NCBI GenBank assembly: GCA_040394475.1
Contig: JBEBSD010000142.1
Coordinates: 1-5,437 of the forward strand
Direction of reading: 5' to 3'
From: JBEBSD01 sp040394475
GTDB taxonomy: Bacteria > Bacteroidota > Bacteroidia > Cytophagales > Spirosomataceae
Length of the DNA stretch: 5,437 nt
The translations under genes and the position numbers were made by a program. Positions 1 to 5,437 of this stretch are shown piece after piece; the stretch's first letter is position 1, and every line of letters starts with the position of its first letter. A model generated the notes under the pieces. It was not told the origin of the DNA. It searched no databases and saw nothing but the letters and a program-made list of their open reading frames with translations.

Positions 1-32
1 TTAATTAGTTAAATACATTAATCTACTCATAC

Positions 33-2636
33 ATGTACCATCTGGCAGTAGGTAGTTTTGGACATCTTTTTGTGATTATTGCGTTTGTAACAGCCTTAGT
101 AGCTACTTATGCATACGCCCGGTCCGAATTTTCAGCGGCGCTTTTATCCGAACAAACCTACTGGAAACGGTTGGCCCGGGTCGGGTTTTATGTCCATTCA
201 GTAGCCGTAATAGGAGTGGTTATCTGCCTTTACTGGATTATCCTGAACCATTATTTTGAATACCATTATGCCTGGAGCAACTCTTCCAAATCTCTTCCGA
301 AAGGATACGTGATTTCCAGTTTCTGGCAAAACCAGGAAGGCAGCTTTCTGCTTTGGATTTTCTGGAACATGGTACTCGGGCTCATTCTGATTACCACCAA
401 CCGTTCCTGGGAAGCTCCTGTAATGGCCGTATTTGCGCTGGTGCAGGCCTTCCTGATGTCGATGATCCTTGGTGTAATCATTCCGGGCATCGACCTTAAA
501 ATCGGCTCTACCCCATTTCTTCTGCTCAAAGAGGCATTGCCCGATCTGGCCGTCTGGAAAATGGATCCCAACTTCATACCCAAGGACGGGAACGGCCTGA
601 ATCCGTTGCTGCAGAACTACTGGATGGTGATCCATCCGCCTACGCTTTTCCTGGGTTTTGCTACTACACTTATTCCGTTTTCCTATGCCATCGCCGGCCT
701 CTGGCGGAAAAGCACACACGGATGGATCCGTCCCGCGCTGCCATGGGCATTATTTTCGGCTGCAATACTCGGACTCGGCATTTTAATGGGAGGATACTGG
801 GCCTATGAAACCCTGAATTTCGGCGGATACTGGAACTGGGACCCGGTAGAAAACACGTCATTTGTCCCATGGGTCATCCTGGTCGCGGGGATTCATACCA
901 TGATTATTTCCGGCAAAAATGCAACCGCTCTTAAAACTTCCTTTATCCTTTGCATTGCCGCGTTCATCCTGGTGCTGTATTCCACTTTTATGACCCGGAG
1001 CGGGGTGCTGGGCAATGCCTCGGTCCACTCCTTTACCGATCTCGGTCTTTCAGGTCAGTTATTGATTTACCTGCTTACTTTCCTAGTGGTGGCCGCAGGA
1101 TTCCTGGCCTATCGCTGGAAGAACCTACCTTCCGATCCTGAAGAAGTTTCTACTTATTCCCGTGAGTTTTGGATCTTTATCGGGGCTACCGTACTGTGTC
1201 TTTCTAGTTTCCAGATCCTGGCCACTACCTCTATTCCCGTTTATAATAAAATCGGAGAGTTGTTCGGGGTCATGCTCAACCTGGCGCTTCCCACCGACCA
1301 GATTGCCCATTACAACAAATTCCAACTGTGGTTCTATGTCATCGTAGTACTGCTGACCGGGGTCGGCCAGTATTTTTGGTGGAGGCGGGTCGGCAAAAAT
1401 AATTTCGGAGCCCTGTATATCCCTGTCCTGCTCACCCTGGTGCTGAGTTCACTCTGTATTTACCTGGGAGAAGTCAGGGAGTTTTCCTATATCATCCTGC
1501 TGACGGCAGCCATTTTTGCCCTGATGGCCAACGGAAGCATCCTGTTGAAAATCATCCGGGGCAATTACAAAATCAGCGGTGGGGCTGTCACCCATATCGG
1601 CGTGGCCCTTATGCTCATCGGAATCCTCTTTTCCTCGGGATATACACGGGTCGTTTCGTTGAACAATTCCGGACTGATGATTAGCCGGAATGAGAGTTTC
1701 ACTGCAAATGACAACAAGGAAAACCGGGAGAATGTCATGCTCTGGTTCAATAAACCGGAACGAATGGGCGACTACCTGCTTACCTGGAAAGATATACGGA
1801 TCGAAGCGAGGGGTATTAAAGAATACGTTCCTGCCAGTTGGGTCGACATGATCGAAAAAGACTACCGGGCGGTGGCGGCGCGCGACATCGTGTTCAATGA
1901 TAAAACCTATTATCAGAAAGGAGATACCCTTGAAATATTCCCCGACAACTATTACTATGAAGTCGAATACAGGGATCCCAACGGCAAAATATTCTCCCTC
2001 TTCCCGCGGGTTCAGATCAACCCGAGCATGGGCGGGATCGTTTCATCTCCTGGAATCCGCCGGGATCTTGGCAAAGATCTTTATACGTACATTGCCATGT
2101 CAATGGATCCGACTGCTGAACCCCAATGGAGTAAAACCGAAACCTTCACAGTGGCGCTCCGGGATACCTTCTTTATCAACGATTATGTCGCCATACTCGA
2201 CAATATCGTACAGACCAGCGATGTTGACGGAGTTCCGCTCCAGGAAGGGGACGCTGCAGTAAAAGCCATGATCCGGGTATTGGATAAGGAGCAGGAAGCC
2301 ACTTTAAGCCCGGCTTTTATTATCCGCAATAACACCATTGGCCGCAAGGCAGAAACCAATAAAGAACTGGGCCTGCGGGTGCAATTCAACGAAATCGATC
2401 CTAAAACAGGGCTATTTACCTTTGCGGTGAACACCACACAACGGGACTTCATCGTCATGAAGGCGATCGAAAAACCGCTGATCAACATCTTGTGGCTGGG
2501 GACCTTCGTTTTAATGGCAGGACTCATACTGGCCACTGCCCGGCGCTACCGCGACTTTGTCAGGAACCGGGACCAGGAAGAACGAAAGCGCTCCGGAAAG
2601 CGTGCGGCCCGGAAACCCGCCCTGCAGCAAGGGTAG
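33..2636 (+). CDS. ccmF: Cytochrome c haem lyase, CcmF/CcsA family (867 aa)
   Basis: This is an integral membrane haem lyase that would attach haem to apocytochrome c on the periplasmic side, taking haem from CcmE. The family hallmarks are all visible. There is a W98-x-x-Q-E-G-S-x-L-L-W108 motif, and G188-L-N-P-L-L-Q-N195 followed by H201-P-P. The tryptophan-rich WWD motif is at W267-N-W-D-P-V-E-N274. By motif position, H201 and H332 (in a TRSGVLGNASVH segment) match the periplasmic haem-ligand histidines of CcmF, and H288 and H521 (THIGVAL) match the transmembrane pair. Many hydrophobic helices span residues 7-545. A soluble domain of about 250 residues follows, then a last helix near 816-835 and a basic cytoplasmic tail. 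At 867 aa it is longer than E. coli CcmF (about 650), as I recall is usual in Bacteroidota. The ATG at 33 places a helix right after the N-terminus; no Shine-Dalgarno is seen. Automated pipelines often call this protein CcsA. Only 32 AT-rich bases precede it, so its operon partners lie outside the window. Confidence 0.93.
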   Translation: MYHLAVGSFGHLFVIIAFVTALVATYAYARSEFSAALLSEQTYWKRLARVGFYVHSVAVIGVVICLYWIILNHYFEYHYAWSNSSKSLPKGYVISSFWQNQEGSFLLWIFWNMVLGLILITTNRSWEAPVMAVFALVQAFLMSMILGVIIPGIDLKIGSTPFLLLKEALPDLAVWKMDPNFIPKDGNGLNPLLQNYWMVIHPPTLFLGFATTLIPFSYAIAGLWRKSTHGWIRPALPWALFSAAILGLGILMGGYWAYETLNFGGYWNWDPVENTSFVPWVILVAGIHTMIISGKNATALKTSFILCIAAFILVLYSTFMTRSGVLGNASVHSFTDLGLSGQLLIYLLTFLVVAAGFLAYRWKNLPSDPEEVSTYSREFWIFIGATVLCLSSFQILATTSIPVYNKIGELFGVMLNLALPTDQIAHYNKFQLWFYVIVVLLTGVGQYFWWRRVGKNNFGALYIPVLLTLVLSSLCIYLGEVREFSYIILLTAAIFALMANGSILLKIIRGNYKISGGAVTHIGVALMLIGILFSSGYTRVVSLNNSGLMISRNESFTANDNKENRENVMLWFNKPERMGDYLLTWKDIRIEARGIKEYVPASWVDMIEKDYRAVAARDIVFNDKTYYQKGDTLEIFPDNYYYEVEYRDPNGKIFSLFPRVQINPSMGGIVSSPGIRRDLGKDLYTYIAMSMDPTAEPQWSKTETFTVALRDTFFINDYVAILDNIVQTSDVDGVPLQEGDAAVKAMIRVLDKEQEATLSPAFIIRNNTIGRKAETNKELGLRVQFNEIDPKTGLFTFAVNTTQRDFIVMKAIEKPLINILWLGTFVLMAGLILATARRYRDFVRNRDQEERKRSGKRAARKPALQQG

Positions 2637-2645
2637 GTCAGCCAA

Positions 2646-2699
2646 CCTTTAACAAAACATACCGCCGGGTTTCGATCCGGCGGTATGTTTTGTTAAAGG
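2646..2699. terminator. Bidirectional intrinsic terminator between convergent genes
   Basis: Bases 2646-2668 and 2677-2699 form a perfect 23-bp inverted repeat. Adding a G-U and a U-A pair closes the loop to TTCG at 2671-2674, a stable tetraloop sequence. The GC-rich core (ACCGCCGG) is flanked on both sides by a tract that reads ATGTTTTGTT on the exit side of either strand, so a U-rich stretch follows the GC hairpin whichever way it is transcribed. It lies 9 bases past the ccmF stop and 52 bases past the stop of the facing minus-strand gene, the expected place for a shared terminator. Confidence 0.85.
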
Positions 2700-2751
2700 C
2701 CACGGTGCTCCCGGCTCTCCAGGCGGAACGCTTCCTGCCGGGCCGGTTAAT

Positions 2752-3969
2752 TCAGGACGGATATTCGTGCGGAAGCACCGGGTTCACCGCTTCATTCCAG
2801 GGGAGGCCGTGCGCATTAAGGAGGTCCATAAACGGATCCGGGTTAAGTTCTTCACAATTCCAGACGCCCGGTCGCTTCCATTCCGGGTGGGTGAGCATCA
2901 GCATCGCCCCGATCATCGCAGGCACTCCGGTTGTATAACTGACCGCCTGGGCACGGACTTCCCGGTAGCATTCAGCATGGTCACAATTGTTCCAGACGTA
3001 ATAGGTTTTATCCTTGCCTGCTTCAATTCCTTTGATCTGAACTCCGATCGACGTTTGCCCGTGATAATTTTCTCCCAGTGAATCAGGCGCCGGCAGTACC
3101 GCTTTCAGGAATTCCAGCGGAACGATATCCATTCCCTGGAAGCGGATCGGCTGGATGCTGGTCATGCCGACATTTTGCAACACATCCAGATGGGTAATAT
3201 ATTGTTGTCCGAAAGTCATCCAGAAACGGGCCCGCTTCAGAGTGGGAAAGTTTTTCACAAGCGACTCCAGCTCTTCATGGTACAGCACATAGCTTTCCCT
3301 GGGACCAATCCCCGGATAATCGATCGGTTTATGGATCGATAGTGCGGGGATCTCCACCCATTCTCCGTTTTCCCAATACCTGCCCGGCTGCGTGATCTCC
3401 CTTATATTGATTTCAGGATTGAAATTGGTGGCAAAAGCCTTTCCATGATCGCCGGCATTACAGTCGATAATGTCCAGGTAGTGCATTTCATCGAAATGAT
3501 GTTTATTGGCATAGGCTGTAAACACCTGCGTGACACCCGGGTCAAACCCGCACCCCAGTAAGGCCATCAGTCCTGCTTCTTTAAAACGTTCCTGATAGGC
3601 CCATTGCCAGCTATACTCAAACTTAGCAACGTCTTTGGGCTCGTAATTGGCCGTATCCATATAGTGGATCCCCGTTGCAAGACAAGCCTCCATCAGCGTC
3701 AGGTCCTGGTAGGGAAGCGCCACATTAATCAGCATCACCGGCTGGAACTGTTTGATAAGCTTCACTGTTTCCGCCACAATATCGGCGTCTACCTGAGCGG
3801 TCTGGATGGTCACTCCGTGCATTTCTTTAATATCCGCCGCGATCTTATCGCATTTCGACCGTGTACGGCTGGCCAGCATAATCTCTGTAAAAACGCCGGC
3901 ATTCATAGCACATTTATGTGCTACTACACTTCCGACACCACCGGCCCCGATAATGAGTACTTTTGACAT
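2752..3969 (-). CDS. Saccharopine dehydrogenase family oxidoreductase, probable carboxy(nor)spermidine synthase (405 aa)
   Basis: This is a cytoplasmic NAD(P)-dependent oxidoreductase of the saccharopine dehydrogenase family. It starts with a Rossmann fold: GAGGVG at residues 8-13 gives the G-x-G-x-x-G pattern, and S34-R-T-R37 after the second strand suggests a preference for NADPH. Further family blocks are YMDTANYEP (103-111), LLGCGFDPGVTQVF (137-150), NNCDHAECYREV (327-338) and SYTTGVPAMIGAML (344-357). The length and the GCGFDPG and NCDHAECYRE blocks fit the carboxynorspermidine dehydrogenase branch. That branch condenses aspartate semialdehyde with a diamine (putrescine or diaminopropane) on the way to spermidine or norspermidine. 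Lysine-pathway saccharopine dehydrogenase is the main alternative. Putrescine as substrate is my inference from what is known of Bacteroidota. The decarboxylase partner (nspC type) is not in the window. The ATG at 3969 lies five codons before the start of the Rossmann strand, so the start is well fixed. The gene is monocistronic here, with its own likely promoter near 4050. Confidence 0.85.
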   Translation of the reverse strand: MSKVLIIGAGGVGSVVAHKCAMNAGVFTEIMLASRTRSKCDKIAADIKEMHGVTIQTAQVDADIVAETVKLIKQFQPVMLINVALPYQDLTLMEACLATGIHYMDTANYEPKDVAKFEYSWQWAYQERFKEAGLMALLGCGFDPGVTQVFTAYANKHHFDEMHYLDIIDCNAGDHGKAFATNFNPEINIREITQPGRYWENGEWVEIPALSIHKPIDYPGIGPRESYVLYHEELESLVKNFPTLKRARFWMTFGQQYITHLDVLQNVGMTSIQPIRFQGMDIVPLEFLKAVLPAPDSLGENYHGQTSIGVQIKGIEAGKDKTYYVWNNCDHAECYREVRAQAVSYTTGVPAMIGAMLMLTHPEWKRPGVWNCEELNPDPFMDLLNAHGLPWNEAVNPVLPHEYPS

Positions 3970-4020
3970 TTATTCTGAATAGATTAGTAACAATACTATA
4001 AAACCAACTAAAAACCGCTG

Positions 4021-4050
4021 CTTGTCCCGCCCTTCTTCCACTTGTCCTGC
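4021..4050. repeat. Two 10-bp direct repeats 20 bp apart beside the promoter
   Basis: CTTGTCCCGC (4021-4030) and CTTGTCCTGC (4041-4050) differ by one base and are spaced exactly 20 bp, about two helical turns. The second copy touches the minus-strand -7 box and both would lie around or just after the transcription start. A regulator-binding pair is possible, but chance is not excluded. Confidence 0.35.
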
Positions 4051-4057
4051 AAATATA
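4050..4057 (-). promoter_or_regulatory. Probable -7 box of the oxidoreductase promoter
   Basis: Read on the minus strand, these bases are TATATTTG, an exact match to the Bacteroidota -7 consensus TAnnTTTG. The box sits 80 bases before the minus-strand ATG, which would leave a leader of roughly 70 bases. No TTTG or TTG -33 box is found 17-23 bases upstream; that stretch is A-rich with a run of seven A's. The call rests on one element plus position. Confidence 0.45.
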
Positions 4058-4110
4058 GGATGACGGTTTGTTTTTTTGTTACTTGCTCCCCATATACCCG
4101 GACAGCACCT

Positions 4111-4584
4111 ATGGAAGTATTGTTATTAACTGCAGGAATCATCTGCCTACTGGCGGGTTTGGCCGGGGCCGTTCTTCCTATCCCTGGTCCACCCCTCAGT
4201 TTTCTGGGGTTACTGTTGCTGCATTGGAGTCACTTTGTCGCCTTCTCTCTTCCCGTATTGTGGTCGCTCGGAATTGCCACGGCCATTATTGCGGTACTGG
4301 ATTATTATATCCCTGTTTGGGGCACTAAAAAGTTCGGCGGCACCCGTTACGGAAGTATCGGGGCCATTGTCGGTATGATCGCCGGGCTCCTGCTGATTCC
4401 CGGAATCGGCATTTTCCTGGGCACCTTTCTGGGCGCTTTCGCAGGTGAACTTCTCGGCGGCACTACCTGGCAACCCGCCCTCAAAGCCGCAATAGGTTCA
4501 TTTGTAGGTTTCGTAACGGGCATTGTCATGAAGGTTTTTCTATGCCTGGTGATGATTGGGTATGCAATAGCCGGTTTTTTTTGA
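4111..4584 (+). CDS. DUF456 domain membrane protein (157 aa)
   Basis: This is a small inner-membrane protein of the DUF456 family, whose function is unknown. It opens with a hydrophobic helix and the family block L22-P-I-P-G-P-P-L-S-F-L-G-L-L-L-L-H38. A second helix spans roughly 46-63, followed by D64-Y-Y-I-P-V-W-G-T-K-K-F-G-G-T-R-Y-G81, the conserved loop with basic and glycine residues. Two long glycine-rich hydrophobic stretches (about 83-115 and 124-155) follow, with a short polar turn between. The protein ends directly in GYAIAGFF. The frame is open upstream to an ATG at 4042. I chose the ATG at 4111 because it places the first helix and the PGPP block where the family has them; the extra 23 residues of the longer form overlap the opposing promoter and do not look like a signal peptide. 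No Shine-Dalgarno is seen. Repeat sequence starts at the base after the stop. Confidence 0.85.
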   Translation: MEVLLLTAGIICLLAGLAGAVLPIPGPPLSFLGLLLLHWSHFVAFSLPVLWSLGIATAIIAVLDYYIPVWGTKKFGGTRYGSIGAIVGMIAGLLLIPGIGIFLGTFLGAFAGELLGGTTWQPALKAAIGSFVGFVTGIVMKVFLCLVMIGYAIAGFF

Positions 4585-4689
4585 CTTCGACGCTGCCTGA
4601 GCGCTCCAAAACGACGCCTGAGCGGAGTCGAAGGCGGGAACTGTACCACGATCCCTAGGCTTCGACCGGTTCCTGAGCGGAGTCGAAGG
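4585..4689. repeat. REP-like repeat array, left copy A1 (degenerate)
   Basis: This is the first unit of a GC-rich repeat array. It has a partial module at the start, then CTGAGCGGAGTCGAAG at 4618-4633, a conserved linker reading GGGAACTGTACCACGATCCC, a truncated inverted module CTTCGAC at 4660-4666, and a second CTGAGCGGAGTCGAAG at 4673-4688. Compared with copy A2 it lacks about 21 bases between the CTTCGAC and the last module, including half of the inverted module and the hairpin loop. The array begins at the first base after the DUF456 stop codon and may act as its 3' end structure. Confidence 0.85.
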
Positions 4690-4743
4690 ACAGCCACCGG
4701 GGATGACGGTTCCAGAGCTTTCCGAAGGACAGCCACAGGGGAT
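4667..4743. repeat. Tandem duplication of a 37-38-bp sub-unit inside the array
   Basis: Bases 4667-4704 and 4707-4743 align along their length. Both begin CGGTTCC and end in a near-identical 21-base block (4684-4704 and 4723-4743, one mismatch). The second copy has lost the intact palindromic module: CTGAGCGGAGTCGAAG has decayed to a CAGAGCTTTCCGAAG-like form. This links copies A1 and A2 and looks like an old local duplication. Confidence 0.7.
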
Positions 4744-4748
4744 ATTTC

Positions 4749-4868
4749 CGATGCCTGAGCTCCCCAAAACGATGCCTGAGCGCCGTCGAAGGCAGGAACT
4801 GTACCACGAACCCTAGGCTTCGACGGGCTCAGCCACCGGGGAAACCGGTTCCTGAGCGGAGTCGAAGG
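4749..4868. repeat. REP-like repeat array, left copy A2 (most complete unit)
   Basis: This is the fullest unit in the window. In order it has a partial module (CTGAGCTCCCC), a full module X (4776-4791), a linker of about 26 bases containing CCCTAGG, the inverted module X' (CTTCGACGGGCTCAG, 4818-4832), a GGAAA loop, and another X (4852-4867). X' pairs with the downstream X through 7, 6 and 5 base pairs around the 5-base loop. It can also pair with the upstream X through 9 plus 6 base pairs with one bulge. Bases 4749-4809 recur at 5377-5437 with one mismatch. Bases 4807-4840 recur exactly at 5297-5330. Confidence 0.9.
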
Positions 4869-4960
4869 CTTACTGGAACAAATTCTCCCATTGAATCTTC
4901 TGTTAAAGTCCAGAGTTCATTATCTTCGGCTTCACACTATACTCAAACTAAGAAAACACA

Positions 4961-5263
4961 ATGAGAGGCTGGATGTACATATTGGAATGCGCGGACAAAT
5001 CATACTATACTGGCAGTACTAATAATCTGGAATTAAGAATACAACAGCATGAAACTGGCTTGGGCGCAAATTATACAAAGAAAAGACTGCCTGTTAATCT
5101 GGTTTATTATGAAGAATACGCACGAATTGACGATGCTTTCTACAGAGAAAAACAGATTCAGGGCTGGAGTAGACGAAAGAAAGAAGCTTTGATAGCTGGA
5201 CGAGCGGATCTTCTTCCGGAATTGGCTATTTCCTACGGAAAACGGAATGTAATACTGAAGTGA
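4961..5263 (+). CDS. GIY-YIG nuclease family protein (100 aa), repeat-flanked
   Basis: This is a single-domain GIY-YIG endonuclease of the small YhbQ/UPF0213-like type. The GIY strand is W4-M-Y-I-L8, with tyrosine Y6. The YIG strand is Y15-Y-T-G-S19. The catalytic arginine is R26 in the LELRIQQH helix, and the metal-binding glutamate is E63 in FYREKQIQGWSRRKKEALI, the signature block of this subgroup. All expected active-site residues are present, so it is probably active on DNA, but its substrate is unknown. The length is normal for the group. The ATG at 4961 is six codons before the GIY tyrosine and the upstream bases give no better start. The gene is about 40% GC by hand count (97 of 240 bases at 4981-5220), against about 55-65% in sampled DUF456 and repeat lines. 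REP-like arrays lie on both sides and the right array begins at its stop codon. A 92-base leader (4869-4960), AT-rich and without repeat modules, precedes it; I see no convincing promoter there. Confidence 0.9.
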   Translation: MRGWMYILECADKSYYTGSTNNLELRIQQHETGLGANYTKKRLPVNLVYYEEYARIDDAFYREKQIQGWSRRKKEALIAGRADLLPELAISYGKRNVILK

Positions 5264-5358
5264 TGCCTGAGCGCGTCGAAGGCAGGACCTGTACCGCGAA
5301 CCCTAGGCTTCGACGGGCTCAGCCACCGGGAAAGCTGGTTCCTGAGCGAAGCCGAAGG
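5261..5358. repeat. REP-like repeat array, right copy B1
   Basis: This unit follows the same plan as A2 without the leading partial module. It has X as CTGAGCGCGTCGAAG (5267-5281, one base shorter), the linker with CCCTAGG, an intact inverted module X' at 5308-5322, and a degenerate last X, CTGAGCGAAGCCGAAG (5342-5357). Bases 5297-5330 are identical to 4807-4840. The copy begins at the TGA stop of the GIY-YIG gene (5261-5263), so repeat and coding sequence overlap or abut. Confidence 0.88.
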
Positions 5359-5376
5359 GCATCCATCGGGAAATTG

Positions 5377-5437
5377 CGATGCCTGAGCTCCCCAAAACGA
5401 TGCCTGAGCTCCGTCGAAGGCAGGAACTGTACCACGA
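5377..5437. repeat. REP-like repeat array, right copy B2 (cut by window end)
   Basis: These 61 bases match 4749-4809 with a single mismatch (T5410 against G4782). They contain the partial module CTGAGCTCCCC and a full X at 5404-5419, then enter the linker when the window ends. The array therefore very probably continues. A 19-base divergent stretch (5358-5376) separates it from B1. Confidence 0.88.

Noticed and set aside
198..719. 173-codon open frame on the minus strand inside ccmF
   Set aside because: It lies wholly opposite conserved CcmF motifs, has no recognisable domain, and its composition follows the opposite strand; it is a shadow frame.
3604..3966. 120-codon plus-strand frame inside the oxidoreductase gene
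   Set aside because: It is antisense to the conserved Rossmann fold and has no recognisable protein features.
4067..4100. Plus-strand promoter for DUF456: TTTG (4067-4070), 22 bases, TATACCCG (4093-4100)
   Set aside because: The spacing is allowed but the -7 box matches TAnnTTTG poorly and would leave almost no leader before the ATG at 4111.
4042..4110. Longer N-terminus for the DUF456 protein (ATG at 4042)
   Set aside because: The extra 23 residues overlap the opposing promoter and do not match the family start; the ATG at 4111 gives the usual length and topology.
4347..4736. 129-codon minus-strand frame spanning the DUF456 3' end and the repeats
   Set aside because: It is opposite a clear family protein and runs into repeat sequence, with low-complexity arginine/proline content; no domain is visible.
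4891..4928. Promoter for the GIY-YIG gene: TTG (4891-4893) and TATCTTCG (4921-4928)
   Set aside because: The -7-like box has one mismatch, and the 27-base spacing exceeds the usual 17-23, so the pair is unconvincing.
4585..5437. CRISPR array
   Set aside because: Repeats are long, palindromic in alternating orientation, irregularly spaced and separated by degenerate repeat rather than unique spacers of uniform length; no cas gene is present.
4585..5437. Insertion sequence with the GIY-YIG protein as transposase
   Set aside because: No transposase domain, no clear terminal inverted repeats bounding the unit and no target-site duplication can be seen; the arrays on both sides are in the same orientation.

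Overview
The window looks like chromosomal DNA from a Bacteroidota bacterium of moderate GC content. Four things point there: a long CcmF/CcsA-type haem lyase with a big soluble domain, a saccharopine-dehydrogenase-family enzyme of the carboxy(nor)spermidine type, a TAnnTTTG-like -7 box with no Shine-Dalgarno sequences ahead of the genes, and CTTCGACTCCGCTCAGG-type repeats around a small GIY-YIG nuclease gene. The family or genus cannot be read from the sequence.

Layout. Bases 33-2636 (+) encode the cytochrome c haem lyase CcmF. It converges on a minus-strand oxidoreductase gene (2752-3969). The 115-base gap between them holds a perfect 23-bp inverted repeat with a UUCG-type loop, which reads as a shared bidirectional terminator. 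A 141-base divergent region (3970-4110) holds the probable promoter of the oxidoreductase and a pair of 10-bp direct repeats. Next comes a small DUF456 membrane protein (4111-4584, +). From its stop codon to the window end, the DNA is REP-like repeat sequence (4585-4868 and about 5261-5437). This is interrupted only by a 92-base leader and a 100-aa GIY-YIG nuclease gene (4961-5263, +).

How the parts relate. CcmF (c-type cytochrome maturation), the oxidoreductase (probable polyamine synthesis) and the DUF456 protein look like ordinary core genes. They have no evident functional link and are separated by strand changes. The right-hand 850 bases are different: GC-rich palindromic modules alternate in orientation and flank an AT-richer nuclease gene. 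The left array starts directly after one stop codon and the right array overlaps the other. This resembles the pairing of REP/BIME repeats with RAYT transposases, but with a GIY-YIG nuclease as the possible partner. That analogy is the most interesting hypothesis here; it is inference and untested.
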